A stretch of DNA of 48,738 nucleotides from the NCBI RefSeq assembly GCF_024137025.1, contig NZ_JAMYJR010000064.1:1-48738 (forward strand), written 5' to 3'. This stretch comes from Paractinoplanes aksuensis (lineage in GTDB: Bacteria; Actinomycetota; Actinomycetes; Mycobacteriales; Micromonosporaceae). Positions 18,012-26,526 of this stretch are shown piece by piece. Numbering within the stretch: the first letter of the stretch is position 1; every line of letters begins with the position of its first letter. The position numbers and the translations under genes are program-made. The notes beneath the pieces were generated by a model, which worked only from the letters and a program-made list of their open reading frames with translations, was not told the DNA's origin and did not search any database.

Positions 18012-18962
18012 CTACTGTGCACGCCGCCATTGCGAGGGCGTGACGCCGTACCGGGCCTTGAACCGGCGGGTGAAATGGGTGGGATCGCGGAAACCCCAGC
18101 GGGCGGCGACGGCGGCGATCGGCTGGTGCCGCCGGTCGGGCCGGGTGAGTTCCTGGCGGACCCGGTCCAGGCGCTCGTTGATGATCCACTGCTCCAGGCT
18201 GAGGCCGGCGTCGGCGTACAGCTTGTAGAGCTGCCGCACCGAGATGCCGTGGGCCGCGGCGATCATCGTGGGGCTCAGCTCCGGGTCGGCCAGGCGCAGC
18301 CGGGTGAACGTGCGGATCCGGGTCAGCAGCGTCTCGGCGAACACCTGCCGGGCGTGCCGCCGGGTGTGATCGGCCGAGGCCAGCAGGGCCCGGGCCAGAT
18401 CGATGCTGGCGGCGGCCGCGGCGGCCCCGGCCGCCGGGTCCTCGGTGATGCCGGCCGGGTCGCGCCCGAGCTGCGCGATGTGCTCGGTGACCAGCCGGTA
18501 GAGCGGGCTCGCGGTCAGCTCGGCCGCGGCCCGGCGCACGACGTCGAGCGGAAGACCCAGCCGGTCGTACGGGATCTGCAGCGCTCCGGCCCCGCCGTCG
18601 CCCGACCACGAGTAGTCGTACGGCGCCGAGAGATCGACCACGACCAGCTCGCCCGGCGTGACGACCCGCTGATGCCCGCCCTGCTCGATCCGCCCTTCGC
18701 CGCGCTGCTGCACGGCCAGCGCCACCACCGGCATCGCGTCCTGCCGGGCCAGCTTGGCCGTGCGCAGCAGCCGGATCCCCGACGACCGGTGCGTGAAGAT
18801 GTTGGCGTCCCCGAAGTCCCACACCTCGAGCCGCGCGTGCACCGCCCCGGCCGGATCCTCGTGCAGCACGTGACAGGGCGCCGAGGCATAGAGCATCGCC
18901 GTGTTCACGGCGTCCACCCGCGTCTCCGCGGGCAGCTCAGCGGTGTCGAGCACGTACCCCAT
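18012..18962 (-). CDS. AraC-family transcriptional regulator
   Basis: 316 residues. An N-terminal cupin-like sensor of the AraC_binding_2 type (about 10-190) contains GRIEQGGHQRVVTPGELVVV and is followed by the double helix-turn-helix (about 210-315; GISVRQLYKLYADAGLSLEQ, then FRDPTHFTRRFKARYGVTP). Such proteins activate genes for aromatic, nitrile or hydrocarbon use and some stress genes. The gene lies 36 bp downstream of the CocE/NonD hydrolase and 5' of the hydrolase stub. It may have controlled the now-broken hydrolase or the CocE gene. Confidence 0.88.
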   Translation of the reverse strand: MGYVLDTAELPAETRVDAVNTAMLYASAPCHVLHEDPAGAVHARLEVWDFGDANIFTHRSSGIRLLRTAKLARQDAMPVVALAVQQRGEGRIEQGGHQRVVTPGELVVVDLSAPYDYSWSGDGGAGALQIPYDRLGLPLDVVRRAAAELTASPLYRLVTEHIAQLGRDPAGITEDPAAGAAAAAASIDLARALLASADHTRRHARQVFAETLLTRIRTFTRLRLADPELSPTMIAAAHGISVRQLYKLYADAGLSLEQWIINERLDRVRQELTRPDRRHQPIAAVAARWGFRDPTHFTRRFKARYGVTPSQWRRAQ

Positions 18963-18998
18963 GGGCGACAGTCTGGCACCGTGGGAGCGCGGCCGGAA

Positions 18999-20681
18999 TC
19001 AGCCGTCCAGTACGGGCAGCGTGATGTGGGACGAGCGGGCAGGGTCGTGGAAGAGCTCGAAGTGGCAGGGGCGGCCGGCGGTGGCGGTGGCGAACGGCTC
19101 GTCGGTGCCCATGTTGCGGGCGTAGCGCGGGAAGGCGCCCCCACTGACCTGCACCCGCAGGCGATGCCCGGCCTGGAATCGGTAAGCGGTGGGGAAGAGC
19201 TCGACCCGCACCGCCAGCACACCGTCGGAGCCCTGCTCGATGTCGGGGGCGTCGACCGTGCGCGGATCGAGCCGGCGGATGCCATCCACGACGTTGCGCG
19301 AGACGCCCCTCTCGTCGACGTCGCACAGGCGGACGAAGACATCGGCGTACGGGATGGAAGTGCGCACGTGGATGGTCGCGCTCACCGGGCCGACGACGTC
19401 GAGGTCCTCGGAAAGCAGCGGCCCGGTGAAGACCAGGACGTCGTCGCGTGCCTCGACCAGTCGGTTGTCGGCCTGCTTGCCCGGCGGCTGCAGCATCGGG
19501 CCGCCCACGGTCGGGGTCGGGCGGGCCGGGTCGAAGGTGAAGCGGCTCGGCTCGCCACTCTCCGGCTCTGCGACCAGGCCGCCGCCACTGCTGAGGTTCA
19601 ACACCTTTTCCCGTACGGCGTTCGGGGGCCATTCCTCGAACTCGAGCCACTTGTTCGCCCGCTGCAGGTGGACGCGCACCGGAGCCCCTGAAGGAGCCGG
19701 GCCGCCGTTCAGGTGGTGGTCGAACCACACCGCGTCGGTCTGCGCGATGGTCCGGATCTCGCCCGGCTCGCCGTGCAGCCACGGCCCGACGACCAGCCGG
19801 GCCGGCACCCCGGCCGCGCGCAACGCCGTGTAGTCGGCCAGGTTGCCGCCCAGGAACAGATCCCACCAGCCGGTGACCATGCTGACCGGCGGCATCCGGG
19901 TCAGGTCGGCCCCGTCGTGGTCGGCCTGGGCCCAGAAATCGTCGCCCGGCTCGGCGTGCCCGGCGAAGTCCCGCCAGAACGGCACCGGCGCCTCGGCCAC
20001 CCGGACGTCGACCGCCTGCAGCGGCAGCTTGCCCAGCGCGCGGCGCACCTTGGTCCGCACCCGCGGATCGGGCACCGCGTTCAGCAGCCCCGGCCGCTCC
20101 TGCCGCCCGATCGTCGTCGACCAGCTCAGCGCGGTGTGGATCGACGGCGCGCCGTGCTCGTAGAACAACCGGTGGGTGATGTTGGCCGAGGTGATGTGCG
20201 GGGCGACGCAGGTCAGCGGCGGATCGACATAGGGGGCGACGGCCCACTGGGTGTGCCCGAAGTAGCTGCCACCGGCCATGGCGATCCGCCCGTCGCACCA
20301 CTCCTGCTTCCGCAGCCAATCGACCGTGGCCAGGCCGTCGTCGCGCTCGGTGGTGAACGGCCGGAACTGCCCGCCGGAGCCGAACGTGCCCCGGGTGGCC
20401 TGCATGAACACCTGCAACCCGCGCCGGGCCAGGGGCGCCGCGAAGAGCTGCCCGAACGCCCCGTCCCGCCCGTACGGCACCCGGATCAGCACCACCGGCC
20501 GCGGCCCCTCCGCCCCGACCGGGCGGTAGTGGTTGGCCAGCAGCGCCACCCCGTCCGGCATCGGCACGGGCACGTCCCGGCGGATCTCGTACGGCACCGC
20601 CTTTGTCGGCAGTCCGAGCGCGACGTCCGCCACCAGGCCGGTCAACCGGCTGATCTTCGCCATTCCGGCAACGTAACCCAT
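18999..20681 (-). CDS. CocE/NonD-family hydrolase (X-Pro dipeptidyl-peptidase S15-like)
   Basis: 560 residues. Alpha/beta-hydrolase core with nucleophile elbow GGSYFG (Ser139), Asp274 in TGWWDLFLGG and His303 in GPWLHGEPGE. An X-Pro/CocE C-terminal jelly-roll domain follows (about 350-558). Members hydrolyse esters or peptides such as cocaine, cephalosporin esters or X-Pro peptides; the physiological substrate here is unknown. The ATG at 20681 is used; an ATG seven codons later (20663) is equally possible because neither has a strong RBS. No signal peptide. Confidence 0.9.
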   Translation of the reverse strand: MGYVAGMAKISRLTGLVADVALGLPTKAVPYEIRRDVPVPMPDGVALLANHYRPVGAEGPRPVVLIRVPYGRDGAFGQLFAAPLARRGLQVFMQATRGTFGSGGQFRPFTTERDDGLATVDWLRKQEWCDGRIAMAGGSYFGHTQWAVAPYVDPPLTCVAPHITSANITHRLFYEHGAPSIHTALSWSTTIGRQERPGLLNAVPDPRVRTKVRRALGKLPLQAVDVRVAEAPVPFWRDFAGHAEPGDDFWAQADHDGADLTRMPPVSMVTGWWDLFLGGNLADYTALRAAGVPARLVVGPWLHGEPGEIRTIAQTDAVWFDHHLNGGPAPSGAPVRVHLQRANKWLEFEEWPPNAVREKVLNLSSGGGLVAEPESGEPSRFTFDPARPTPTVGGPMLQPPGKQADNRLVEARDDVLVFTGPLLSEDLDVVGPVSATIHVRTSIPYADVFVRLCDVDERGVSRNVVDGIRRLDPRTVDAPDIEQGSDGVLAVRVELFPTAYRFQAGHRLRVQVSGGAFPRYARNMGTDEPFATATAGRPCHFELFHDPARSSHITLPVLDG

Positions 20682-20701
20682 GGTGGCGGACGGCGCTCAG
20701 C

Positions 20702-21511
20702 TCAGGACCGGGCAGCCTTCTCGATGAACGCCGCGGTGATGCCCGGCTCCGAGACGAAGACGGCGTGCGAGCCGCTCCTCACGGTGCGGACGGCGGCCGC
20801 CTTGGCCCGCTTGGCCTCGAAGTACTGCACAGCCGGCGGGATGTTCTTGTCGCCCCCGGCGACCAGGAAGTACGAGGGGACCTTCTGCCAGGCCTGCGGT
20901 CCGGCCGCCTTCTCGTCGAGCGCGGCCGCGGTGATCGGGCGCTGGGCCACCGCCATCAGGGCGGCGTCACGGGCCGGCACGTCGGCCGCGAACTGCTGGT
21001 GGAACTTGGCCGGGTCGACGTACAGGTCCTGCTGACCGCCGGGCAGCTTCACCGGGCGCAGCGTCGCGGCCAGCGTGCTGCCGGGGAACTTGGCCGACAG
21101 GTCGCCCGCGCTCTCCCCGGCCAGCGGGGCGAACGCGGCCACGTAGACCAGGGCCTTGACGTCCTTGTCGCCGGCCGCGGCCTTGCTGATGACCATGCCG
21201 CCGTACGAGTGACCGACCAGGACGATCGGGCCCTTGATGCTGTCCAGGAGCGCCTTGACCTGGGCCGCGTCCGAAGCCACCCCGCGCAGCGGGTTGGCCG
21301 CCGAGATCACCGGATACCCGTCCCGGGCGAGCCGGCTCACCACCCCGTTCCAGCCGCTCGAATCCGCGAACGCCCCGTGCACCAGCACGACGGTCGGTTT
21401 CGCCTTCTTGCCACCGCCGGCCTGGGCCGCGGGCCCGACCCCGATCAGCGTGCCGGCCGTCAGCACCAGGGCCGCGGCCACGGCGATCAGTCGTGATCTG
21501 GTTCGTACCAT
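20702..21511 (-). CDS. Secreted alpha/beta hydrolase
   Basis: 269 residues. A Sec-type signal peptide (MVRTRSRLIAVAAALVLTAG, cleavage near AQA) precedes an alpha/beta-hydrolase domain. It starts VVLVHGAFADSSGW, with nucleophile elbow GHSYGG and a late His in SGSHAVFVSEP; the segment DKNIPPAVQ is typical of the 'alpha/beta fold hydrolase' esterases near EstC. It would act outside the cell on esters. ATG at 21511 is set by the GAGGAGG ribosome-binding site. An upstream in-frame ATG at 21538 lacks an RBS and would displace the signal peptide. Confidence 0.88.
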   Translation of the reverse strand: MVRTRSRLIAVAAALVLTAGTLIGVGPAAQAGGGKKAKPTVVLVHGAFADSSGWNGVVSRLARDGYPVISAANPLRGVASDAAQVKALLDSIKGPIVLVGHSYGGMVISKAAAGDKDVKALVYVAAFAPLAGESAGDLSAKFPGSTLAATLRPVKLPGGQQDLYVDPAKFHQQFAADVPARDAALMAVAQRPITAAALDEKAAGPQAWQKVPSYFLVAGGDKNIPPAVQYFEAKRAKAAAVRTVRSGSHAVFVSEPGITAAFIEKAARS

Positions 21512-21568
21512 CGGATCCTCCTCAGGATGCGTCTTCACCGTCGGACGCTAGGAGGGGGCGGTGCCGAT

Positions 21569-24262
21569 TCAGTTCCTATCGAGTGCGGATGCCAGCTGGC
21601 CGCGGCCGTTGATGCCGAGCCGGTGGAAGACGTGTGAGAGGTGCGATCCGACGGTCCGGTGCGAGATGAACAGCCGCCGGCCGATCTCGCGGTTGCTCAG
21701 GCCCTGCGCGGCCAGCATCGCCACCTGCAACTCCTGGGCCGACAAGCGGTCCTGGGCGGCGTGGCTGCGGCGGCTGCTGGCCTCGCCGGTCGCCTGCAAC
21801 TGGCTGTGGGCCTCGTCGGCCCACGGGCGGGCGCCCAGCCGGTCGCATTCGTCACGGGCCGACCGCAACGGCGTTCGGGCGTCCACATAGCGTCGGCGGC
21901 GGCGCAACCATCGTCCGTACTGGAGGGTCAGTCGCGCCCGCAACAGCGGCCACTCGGCCGGCACCGTGCGCAAGGCTTCGGCGTACGTCGATTCGCCGTT
22001 CTCATCGGGGCCGAGCGCTGCCCGGGCGTAGGCCGCGGAGGTCACCATCATCTCGGACGGCAGCCGCCGGGCCTGGTCGGGCAGCCCGGCGAGAATCTCG
22101 CGCGCCTGCTCCTCGAGCCCGGCCGCCACCGCCGCGTCGGCCAGATCGGGCACCACGGCCCACTGCAGCACCGAGTGGTGATGCGGGTCGGCCGGGTCGA
22201 AGATGCGGGCCAGGAGCGCGAACGCCTCGGCCGGACGCCCCTCGATCATCGCCGCCAGACCGTCGACCTGGGCCGCCAGCATCACCGCGAACCCGCGCAT
22301 TCCGGGGAACTGAGGATGCGCCCGCAGGTCCCGCACCCGCTCGGCGGCCTGACCGGTGTCGCCCCGCAGCACGGCCACCATCGCGGCCGTGGCCTTGGCG
22401 GCCAGCAGGGCGATGACGCTGCCGGTCTCCTCGGCCAGCGCGCACGCTTCCTCGGCCTCGGTGCGGGCCCGGTCGATCTCGCCGATCGTCGCCGTCGGCC
22501 AGGCCCCGGCCAGCGCCCGGGCCAGCATCCCGAGCCGGCCCTGCACCCGCCACGCCGCCGCCGCGGCCGCCATCAGCCGGGAGCTGACCGAGAACTCACC
22601 CAGGCACAACGCCGCGCTGCCGAGCAGGTGCAGGGAGCGACCCTCGTCCGGCGGATCCGAAGGCAGCCGGGCCAGCACGTCGGCGCCATGACCGTACGGG
22701 TCGGCGTAGGACCACACCGCCAGCGTGTGCGGATCGTCCGGGTCGAACTCCGACCGGTGCAGCTCGGCCGCCACCGCGGCCCGCGCCGACGGCCCGGCGT
22801 CCTGATAGAAACAGCGCGCCGCGGCCCGCCACAGCAGGTTGAGCGCCACGTCGGCCGCCCCCGCCTGCCGCGCCGCGGCCACCGCCGCCACCAGCTCGTG
22901 CACCCGGCGGTCGGGGTCGTCGGTGGCGAACAGGGCGATCTCGGCCACGTTCAGCAGCCGCGCCCGCTCCACCGGCCCCAGCGCGGTGAGGTCGGCCCGA
23001 TCGAGCAGGGCCCGGGTCTGTGCGTGATCGTTCAACTCGGCCGACAGCTCGGCCGCCCGCAGCAGCAGCGCGGTGCGCCGAGGGGCGGACCCGGTCAGCC
23101 GCGCGGCCTGCCGCAGCGCGGTCACCGCGGCCGGTCCCCGATTCTTCCCGTACGCATCGTCGGCCACCCGCTCCAGCCGGTCGGCCAGCCCGTCGTCCGG
23201 GCCCAGGGCCGCCGCCACCTCGTGGATCAGCCGCCGCTCGGGTTGCCCGGCCAGGGCCGCGGCCAGCTCCCGGTGGGCGGCGAGGCGCTCGGCGACCGTG
23301 GCCCGCTGATAGATCGCCGACCGCATCAGCGGGTGCCGGAACTGCAGGCCGGCCCGGTCGCCGTCGGTCAGACCGGCCTCGAAGGACTCCCGGACGACGT
23401 CTTTGCTGATCTCGGCGCCGACCAGCCCGGCGGTGGCCGTCAGCAGCACGTCGACCGGCGCCACGGGCTCGGCCGCGAGCAGCAGCAGAAGAGCTCGGCA
23501 GGCCGGGCTGACCGCCGCCGTCCGGTCGGCGAACGCGGCCTCGAGGCGCTGGGTCAGCGGCAGATCGGCCGGGTCCTCGGGGACACTTCGCAGCACCTTG
23601 GGCAGCTCGACCAGGGCCAGCGGGTTGCCCGCCGCCCGGTCCAGGATCAGCCGCCGTACGGGCGGGGCCAGCCCCGGACGGCCGGAGTCCAGCAGTTCGG
23701 CCGCCTCGGGCGGCCCGAGCGGCCCGAGCAACAACTCGGGGTGGTCGTCGGCGCACCGCCACCCGGAATGCTCGGTGCGGGCGGCACAGACGATCAAGAT
23801 CGGGTGTTCCCGCGTACGCCGGGCGATGAACCCGACCACGTCCCGGCTCGACGAATCGAGCCACTGCAGGTCGTCGACGATCAGCAGGACGGGTTGCCGC
23901 TCGGCCGCATCGGCGACCAGTTCGAGGGCGGCCAGCGCGACCCGCGCGACGTCCGGGTGGGCCTGAGTAGCGCCGAAGGCCGCCCGTAAGGCTTCCGGGA
24001 GCTCGCCGGCCGACCGCACCAGCGGCTGAAGCAGCAGGTGGAGGGCGGCGAAGGGGAACCAGCGCTCGGTCTCGACACCGGCTGCGAACAGGACCCGGAA
24101 GTTGCGGGCCCGAGCCTCGTCAGCGAACTGCCGCAGCAGGGCCGTCTTGCCGACGCCCGCCGACCCGTGCACGAGCCGGGACGCCCCTCGCCCCTCGACG
24201 ACGGCCGCCAGCATCGCGCGGAGCAGATCAAGCTCCCGACCCCGTCCGACAAGCGCGTCCAC
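21569..24262 (-). CDS. LuxR-family LAL regulator with AAA ATPase domain
   Basis: 897 residues. Starts VDALVGRGRELDLL and has Walker A GSAGVGKTALLR (33-44), Walker B VLLIVDDLQWLD, the AAGNPLALVELP motif, a helical sensor region and a C-terminal LuxR helix-turn-helix (LSAQELQVAMLAAQGLSNRE, then HRTVGSHLSHVFHRLGI). GTG at 24262 was selected because the family N-terminus (VGRGRE) starts there and AAAGGTG lies upstream. The frame extends 79 codons further without homology. It is a close paralogue of the LAL at 38624-41257. It is divergent from the 6PGDH-like gene across 230 bp. Confidence 0.92.
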   Translation of the reverse strand: MDALVGRGRELDLLRAMLAAVVEGRGASRLVHGSAGVGKTALLRQFADEARARNFRVLFAAGVETERWFPFAALHLLLQPLVRSAGELPEALRAAFGATQAHPDVARVALAALELVADAAERQPVLLIVDDLQWLDSSSRDVVGFIARRTREHPILIVCAARTEHSGWRCADDHPELLLGPLGPPEAAELLDSGRPGLAPPVRRLILDRAAGNPLALVELPKVLRSVPEDPADLPLTQRLEAAFADRTAAVSPACRALLLLLAAEPVAPVDVLLTATAGLVGAEISKDVVRESFEAGLTDGDRAGLQFRHPLMRSAIYQRATVAERLAAHRELAAALAGQPERRLIHEVAAALGPDDGLADRLERVADDAYGKNRGPAAVTALRQAARLTGSAPRRTALLLRAAELSAELNDHAQTRALLDRADLTALGPVERARLLNVAEIALFATDDPDRRVHELVAAVAAARQAGAADVALNLLWRAAARCFYQDAGPSARAAVAAELHRSEFDPDDPHTLAVWSYADPYGHGADVLARLPSDPPDEGRSLHLLGSAALCLGEFSVSSRLMAAAAAAWRVQGRLGMLARALAGAWPTATIGEIDRARTEAEEACALAEETGSVIALLAAKATAAMVAVLRGDTGQAAERVRDLRAHPQFPGMRGFAVMLAAQVDGLAAMIEGRPAEAFALLARIFDPADPHHHSVLQWAVVPDLADAAVAAGLEEQAREILAGLPDQARRLPSEMMVTSAAYARAALGPDENGESTYAEALRTVPAEWPLLRARLTLQYGRWLRRRRRYVDARTPLRSARDECDRLGARPWADEAHSQLQATGEASSRRSHAAQDRLSAQELQVAMLAAQGLSNREIGRRLFISHRTVGSHLSHVFHRLGINGRGQLASALDRN

Positions 24263-24492
24263 ACGAACACCTTTCCACCGCCCGGCCCCGATGGTCGCGC
24301 TCCCATCCCGACTCTGCGCGAACGCGCACACTTGATCGTCACTCCACCCCACTACGGTCGTGACACGACGCCCGATGGGTCGCGAATCGGTGGGCAACCC
24401 GGCCCCCTGGAGCGGCGCGACCGGCCACGCGGACGGTAGGTCGCGTTCGTGGCCGGGCCGGGTCGTTCGGTGGGGCGGGAAGAGGTGAGGCT

Positions 24493-25638
24493 GTGTCACT
24501 CGTCGGAGTCGCCGGTCCGGGGGAGCCGGCGCGGGCGCTGGCCGCCAACCTGGCTGGCCACGGCTATCGGGGGGCGACGCCGCAGGAGCGCCCGGACGTG
24601 ATCTTCCTGCTCGACGAGGAGGCCGACGCGGCGATCGTCGTGGACGGCGCTCACGTGCTGAGCTGCGGCCTTCCCCGGCGGGCGGCGACCCTGCGCGACG
24701 GCCCGGCCTATGTCGTCGGCGGGAATCATGCCGCCTACCTGCGCGTACGTCCGATCCTGCGGGCCACCGCGGCCCGCGAGCAGAACGTGCCGTGCGTTGC
24801 CTATGCCGGCACCGGCGCCGCCGGCCACAACGCCCAGCGGGTGCACGACGACCTGGCCGCCACCGACGTCCGCCTGGCCACCGAGGCGTACCAGCTGATC
24901 GTGACCGGGCTGGGCCGCAAGCCCGAGCAGGCCGGCGAGATCTTCGCCGCCTGGAACACCGGCGAACTGAGCTCGGCCCTGATGGAGACGGCCGCCCGGA
25001 TTCTCGACCGGCCCGACGACCGCCCCTTCGCGGCCCGCCTCACCGCCGAACTCGGCATCGAGCGTTCATCCGCGACAACCCCACCGGGGCTTGGTGTCGG
25101 GCATTCGCTCTTTGCCGAGTCCGGCGATCGTTCCGCGGGGCCGGGTGCGGGGAGTTCGGCTGCTGTGGAGTCCGGCGATAGTGCGCTCGGGCTGGGCGCC
25201 GGGCATTCACTCGCTGTCGGGCTCGGCGATTCGCTGCCGGCGCAGGGGAGTGAGCACTCGCCTGGTGCCGAGCGGGGTGTCAGTGGGCCGGGGCAGATCG
25301 GCAGGCGTTCGCTTCCAAGCGAGCTGGACGTCAGCGTGGCGCAGATTTTCGAGGCGGTTTATGTGGCGCGGATCGCGGCCTATGCGCGGGGGTTCGAGCG
25401 GCTGCCGGGGGAGCACCGGGGCGAGATCGCGTCGGCGTGGCGGGCCGGGAGTGCTGTTGGCGGGCGCTTCCTCACTTATGTGCGGGAGGCGTTCGAGCTG
25501 GAGCCCGTCCCGGGCCGGCTGGACGACGATATCTACTTCGCGGGGACGGTCCGTCACTATCGGCCGACCTGGCGGCGGGTCGTGGCCGAGGCCACGCGCG
25601 TCGGCCTCGAGGTGCCGGTGCTGCGCGGCCTAGGCTGA
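24493..25638 (+). CDS. Degenerate 6-phosphogluconate-dehydrogenase-like protein
   Basis: 381 residues that align in pieces with 6PGDH. A Rossmann start (GVAGPGEPARALAANLAGHG) is followed by a shortened NADP domain (GGNHAAYLRVRPILRAT), the helix GHNAQRVHDDLAATDVRLAT (equivalent to GHFVKMVHNGIEYADMQ), EIFAAWNTGELSSALMETA, and late segments AVYVARIAAYARGF and TWRRVVAEATRVGLEVPV. The catalytic Lys and Glu are replaced (Gln115, Ala122), Asn and Tyr of the substrate site by Asp119 and Ala123, and the C-terminal 100 residues (with the second-subunit Arg/His) are absent. It cannot be an active dehydrogenase as drawn. A repeat-derived stretch splits the all-alpha domain. GTG start with gaggtgagg upstream. 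Confidence 0.72.
   Translation: MSLVGVAGPGEPARALAANLAGHGYRGATPQERPDVIFLLDEEADAAIVVDGAHVLSCGLPRRAATLRDGPAYVVGGNHAAYLRVRPILRATAAREQNVPCVAYAGTGAAGHNAQRVHDDLAATDVRLATEAYQLIVTGLGRKPEQAGEIFAAWNTGELSSALMETAARILDRPDDRPFAARLTAELGIERSSATTPPGLGVGHSLFAESGDRSAGPGAGSSAAVESGDSALGLGAGHSLAVGLGDSLPAQGSEHSPGAERGVSGPGQIGRRSLPSELDVSVAQIFEAVYVARIAAYARGFERLPGEHRGEIASAWRAGSAVGGRFLTYVREAFELEPVPGRLDDDIYFAGTVRHYRPTWRRVVAEATRVGLEVPVLRGLG
25090..25293 (+). repeat. Four 51-bp tandem repeats inside the 6PGDH-like gene
   Basis: Four diverged copies of exactly 51 bp start at 25090, 25141, 25192 and 25243. Each encodes 17 residues of the form x-G-x-x-H/S-S-x-x-x-x-x-G-D-S-x-x-x: LGVGHSLFAESGDRSAG, PGAGSSAAVESGDSALG, LGAGHSLAVGLGDSLPA and QGSEHSPGAERGVSGPG. 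Being a multiple of three, the array keeps the frame open. It lies where 6PGDH normally joins two helices of its all-alpha domain, so it probably forms a disordered or exposed loop. Confidence 0.85.
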
Positions 25639-25642
25639 TCTT

Positions 25643-26440
25643 GTGGCCGGGCTGATCGATGCGCATCTGCACCTGTGGGATCCGGACGTGCTGGACTATC
25701 CGTGGCTGACCGGCCCCCTCGACCGAGCCTTCCGGCCCGCGGACCTGGACACGGGTGGGCTGGAACTGGCCGGGGCGGTCTTCGTCGAGGCCGGGGTGCG
25801 GGCCGATCAGTCGCTGGCCGAGGTGTCCTGGGTGGAGTCGCTGGCCCAGGACTGGCCGGTGCTGGCCGCCATCGTCGCCCAGGCGCCGCTCGACCAGGGG
25901 CAGGCGGCCGCGCCGCTGCTGCGCGAGTTGGCAGGCCGGCCCCTGGTGCGCGGCGTGCGCCACAACGTGCAGGGCGCGCCGGCGGGACGCGTGCTCTGCA
26001 GTGAGCACGTCACCGGCGTACGCCTGCTGGCCGACCTCGGCCTGACCGCCGACCTCTCGATCGACGGCGTCCAGCTGCCCGAGGTCACCGAGCTGGTGCG
26101 GCTGGTCCCCGAGGTCACGTTCGTGCTCGACCACGTGGGCAAGCCCTCGGCACAGTGGCAACCGTGGGCCGACGACCTGGCCCGGCTGGCCGCCCACCCC
26201 AACGTGACGGTCAAGCTCTCCGGCCTGGCCACAACGGCCGGCGCCGATCTCGAGCGCATCCGCGCCCAGCTGTCCCATGCGGTAGCGACGTTCGGCGTCG
26301 ACCGTTGCCTGGCCGGCAGCGACTGGCCCATTTCCTCATCGACTATCGATTATCGAGTTTGGATGGCCGAAGTCTCCACAGCCGCCGGCGGCCTGGACCA
26401 CCTCTCCGACACCGCCCGCCGCGTCTACCGCCTGCCTTGA
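25643..26440 (+). CDS. Amidohydrolase, L-fuconolactonase/rhamnonolactonase-like (COG3618)
   Basis: 265 residues of the COG3618 amidohydrolase_2 family. Key residues: metal-ligand pair His8/His10 in DAHLHLW, Lys191 in VKLSG, His164 in LDHVGKP, Asp227 in GSDWP. Family members open L-fucono-, L-rhamnono- or 4-sulfomuconolactones, or similar lactones. GTG start four bases after the preceding stop suggests co-transcription with the 6PGDH-like gene. The segment ISSSTIDYR (230-238), just after GSDWP, is unusual for the family and is encoded by an AT-rich sequence matching the GntR-locus operator. Possible partner of the aldo/keto reductase at 27636-28508. Confidence 0.85.
   Translation: MAGLIDAHLHLWDPDVLDYPWLTGPLDRAFRPADLDTGGLELAGAVFVEAGVRADQSLAEVSWVESLAQDWPVLAAIVAQAPLDQGQAAAPLLRELAGRPLVRGVRHNVQGAPAGRVLCSEHVTGVRLLADLGLTADLSIDGVQLPEVTELVRLVPEVTFVLDHVGKPSAQWQPWADDLARLAAHPNVTVKLSGLATTAGADLERIRAQLSHAVATFGVDRCLAGSDWPISSSTIDYRVWMAEVSTAAGGLDHLSDTARRVYRLP
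26336..26357 (+). promoter_or_regulatory. Operator-like motif inside the amidohydrolase gene
   Basis: Fifteen bases, ATCGACTATCGATTA at 26338-26352, are identical to the operator upstream of the sugar-binding-protein gene (34075-34089) and match 15 of 17 positions of the locus consensus. It lies within codons for ISSSTIDYR in otherwise very GC-rich coding sequence. It is about 170 bp before the S51-ASCH gene and might act as a distant operator for a promoter there or simply be a coding coincidence. Confidence 0.5.
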
Positions 26441-26526
26441 GTCGGTTGTTGCTGGGCTGCGCTGGTGGGTGGGGAGTGTTAGCCTCGCGAAACCACTTGC
26501 GGTTTGCAATCGGTTCTGGAGGCATG

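Noticed and set aside
25090..25293. Possible CRISPR array
   Set aside because: Units are contiguous without unique spacers, diverged and in frame with a protein; no cas gene nearby.
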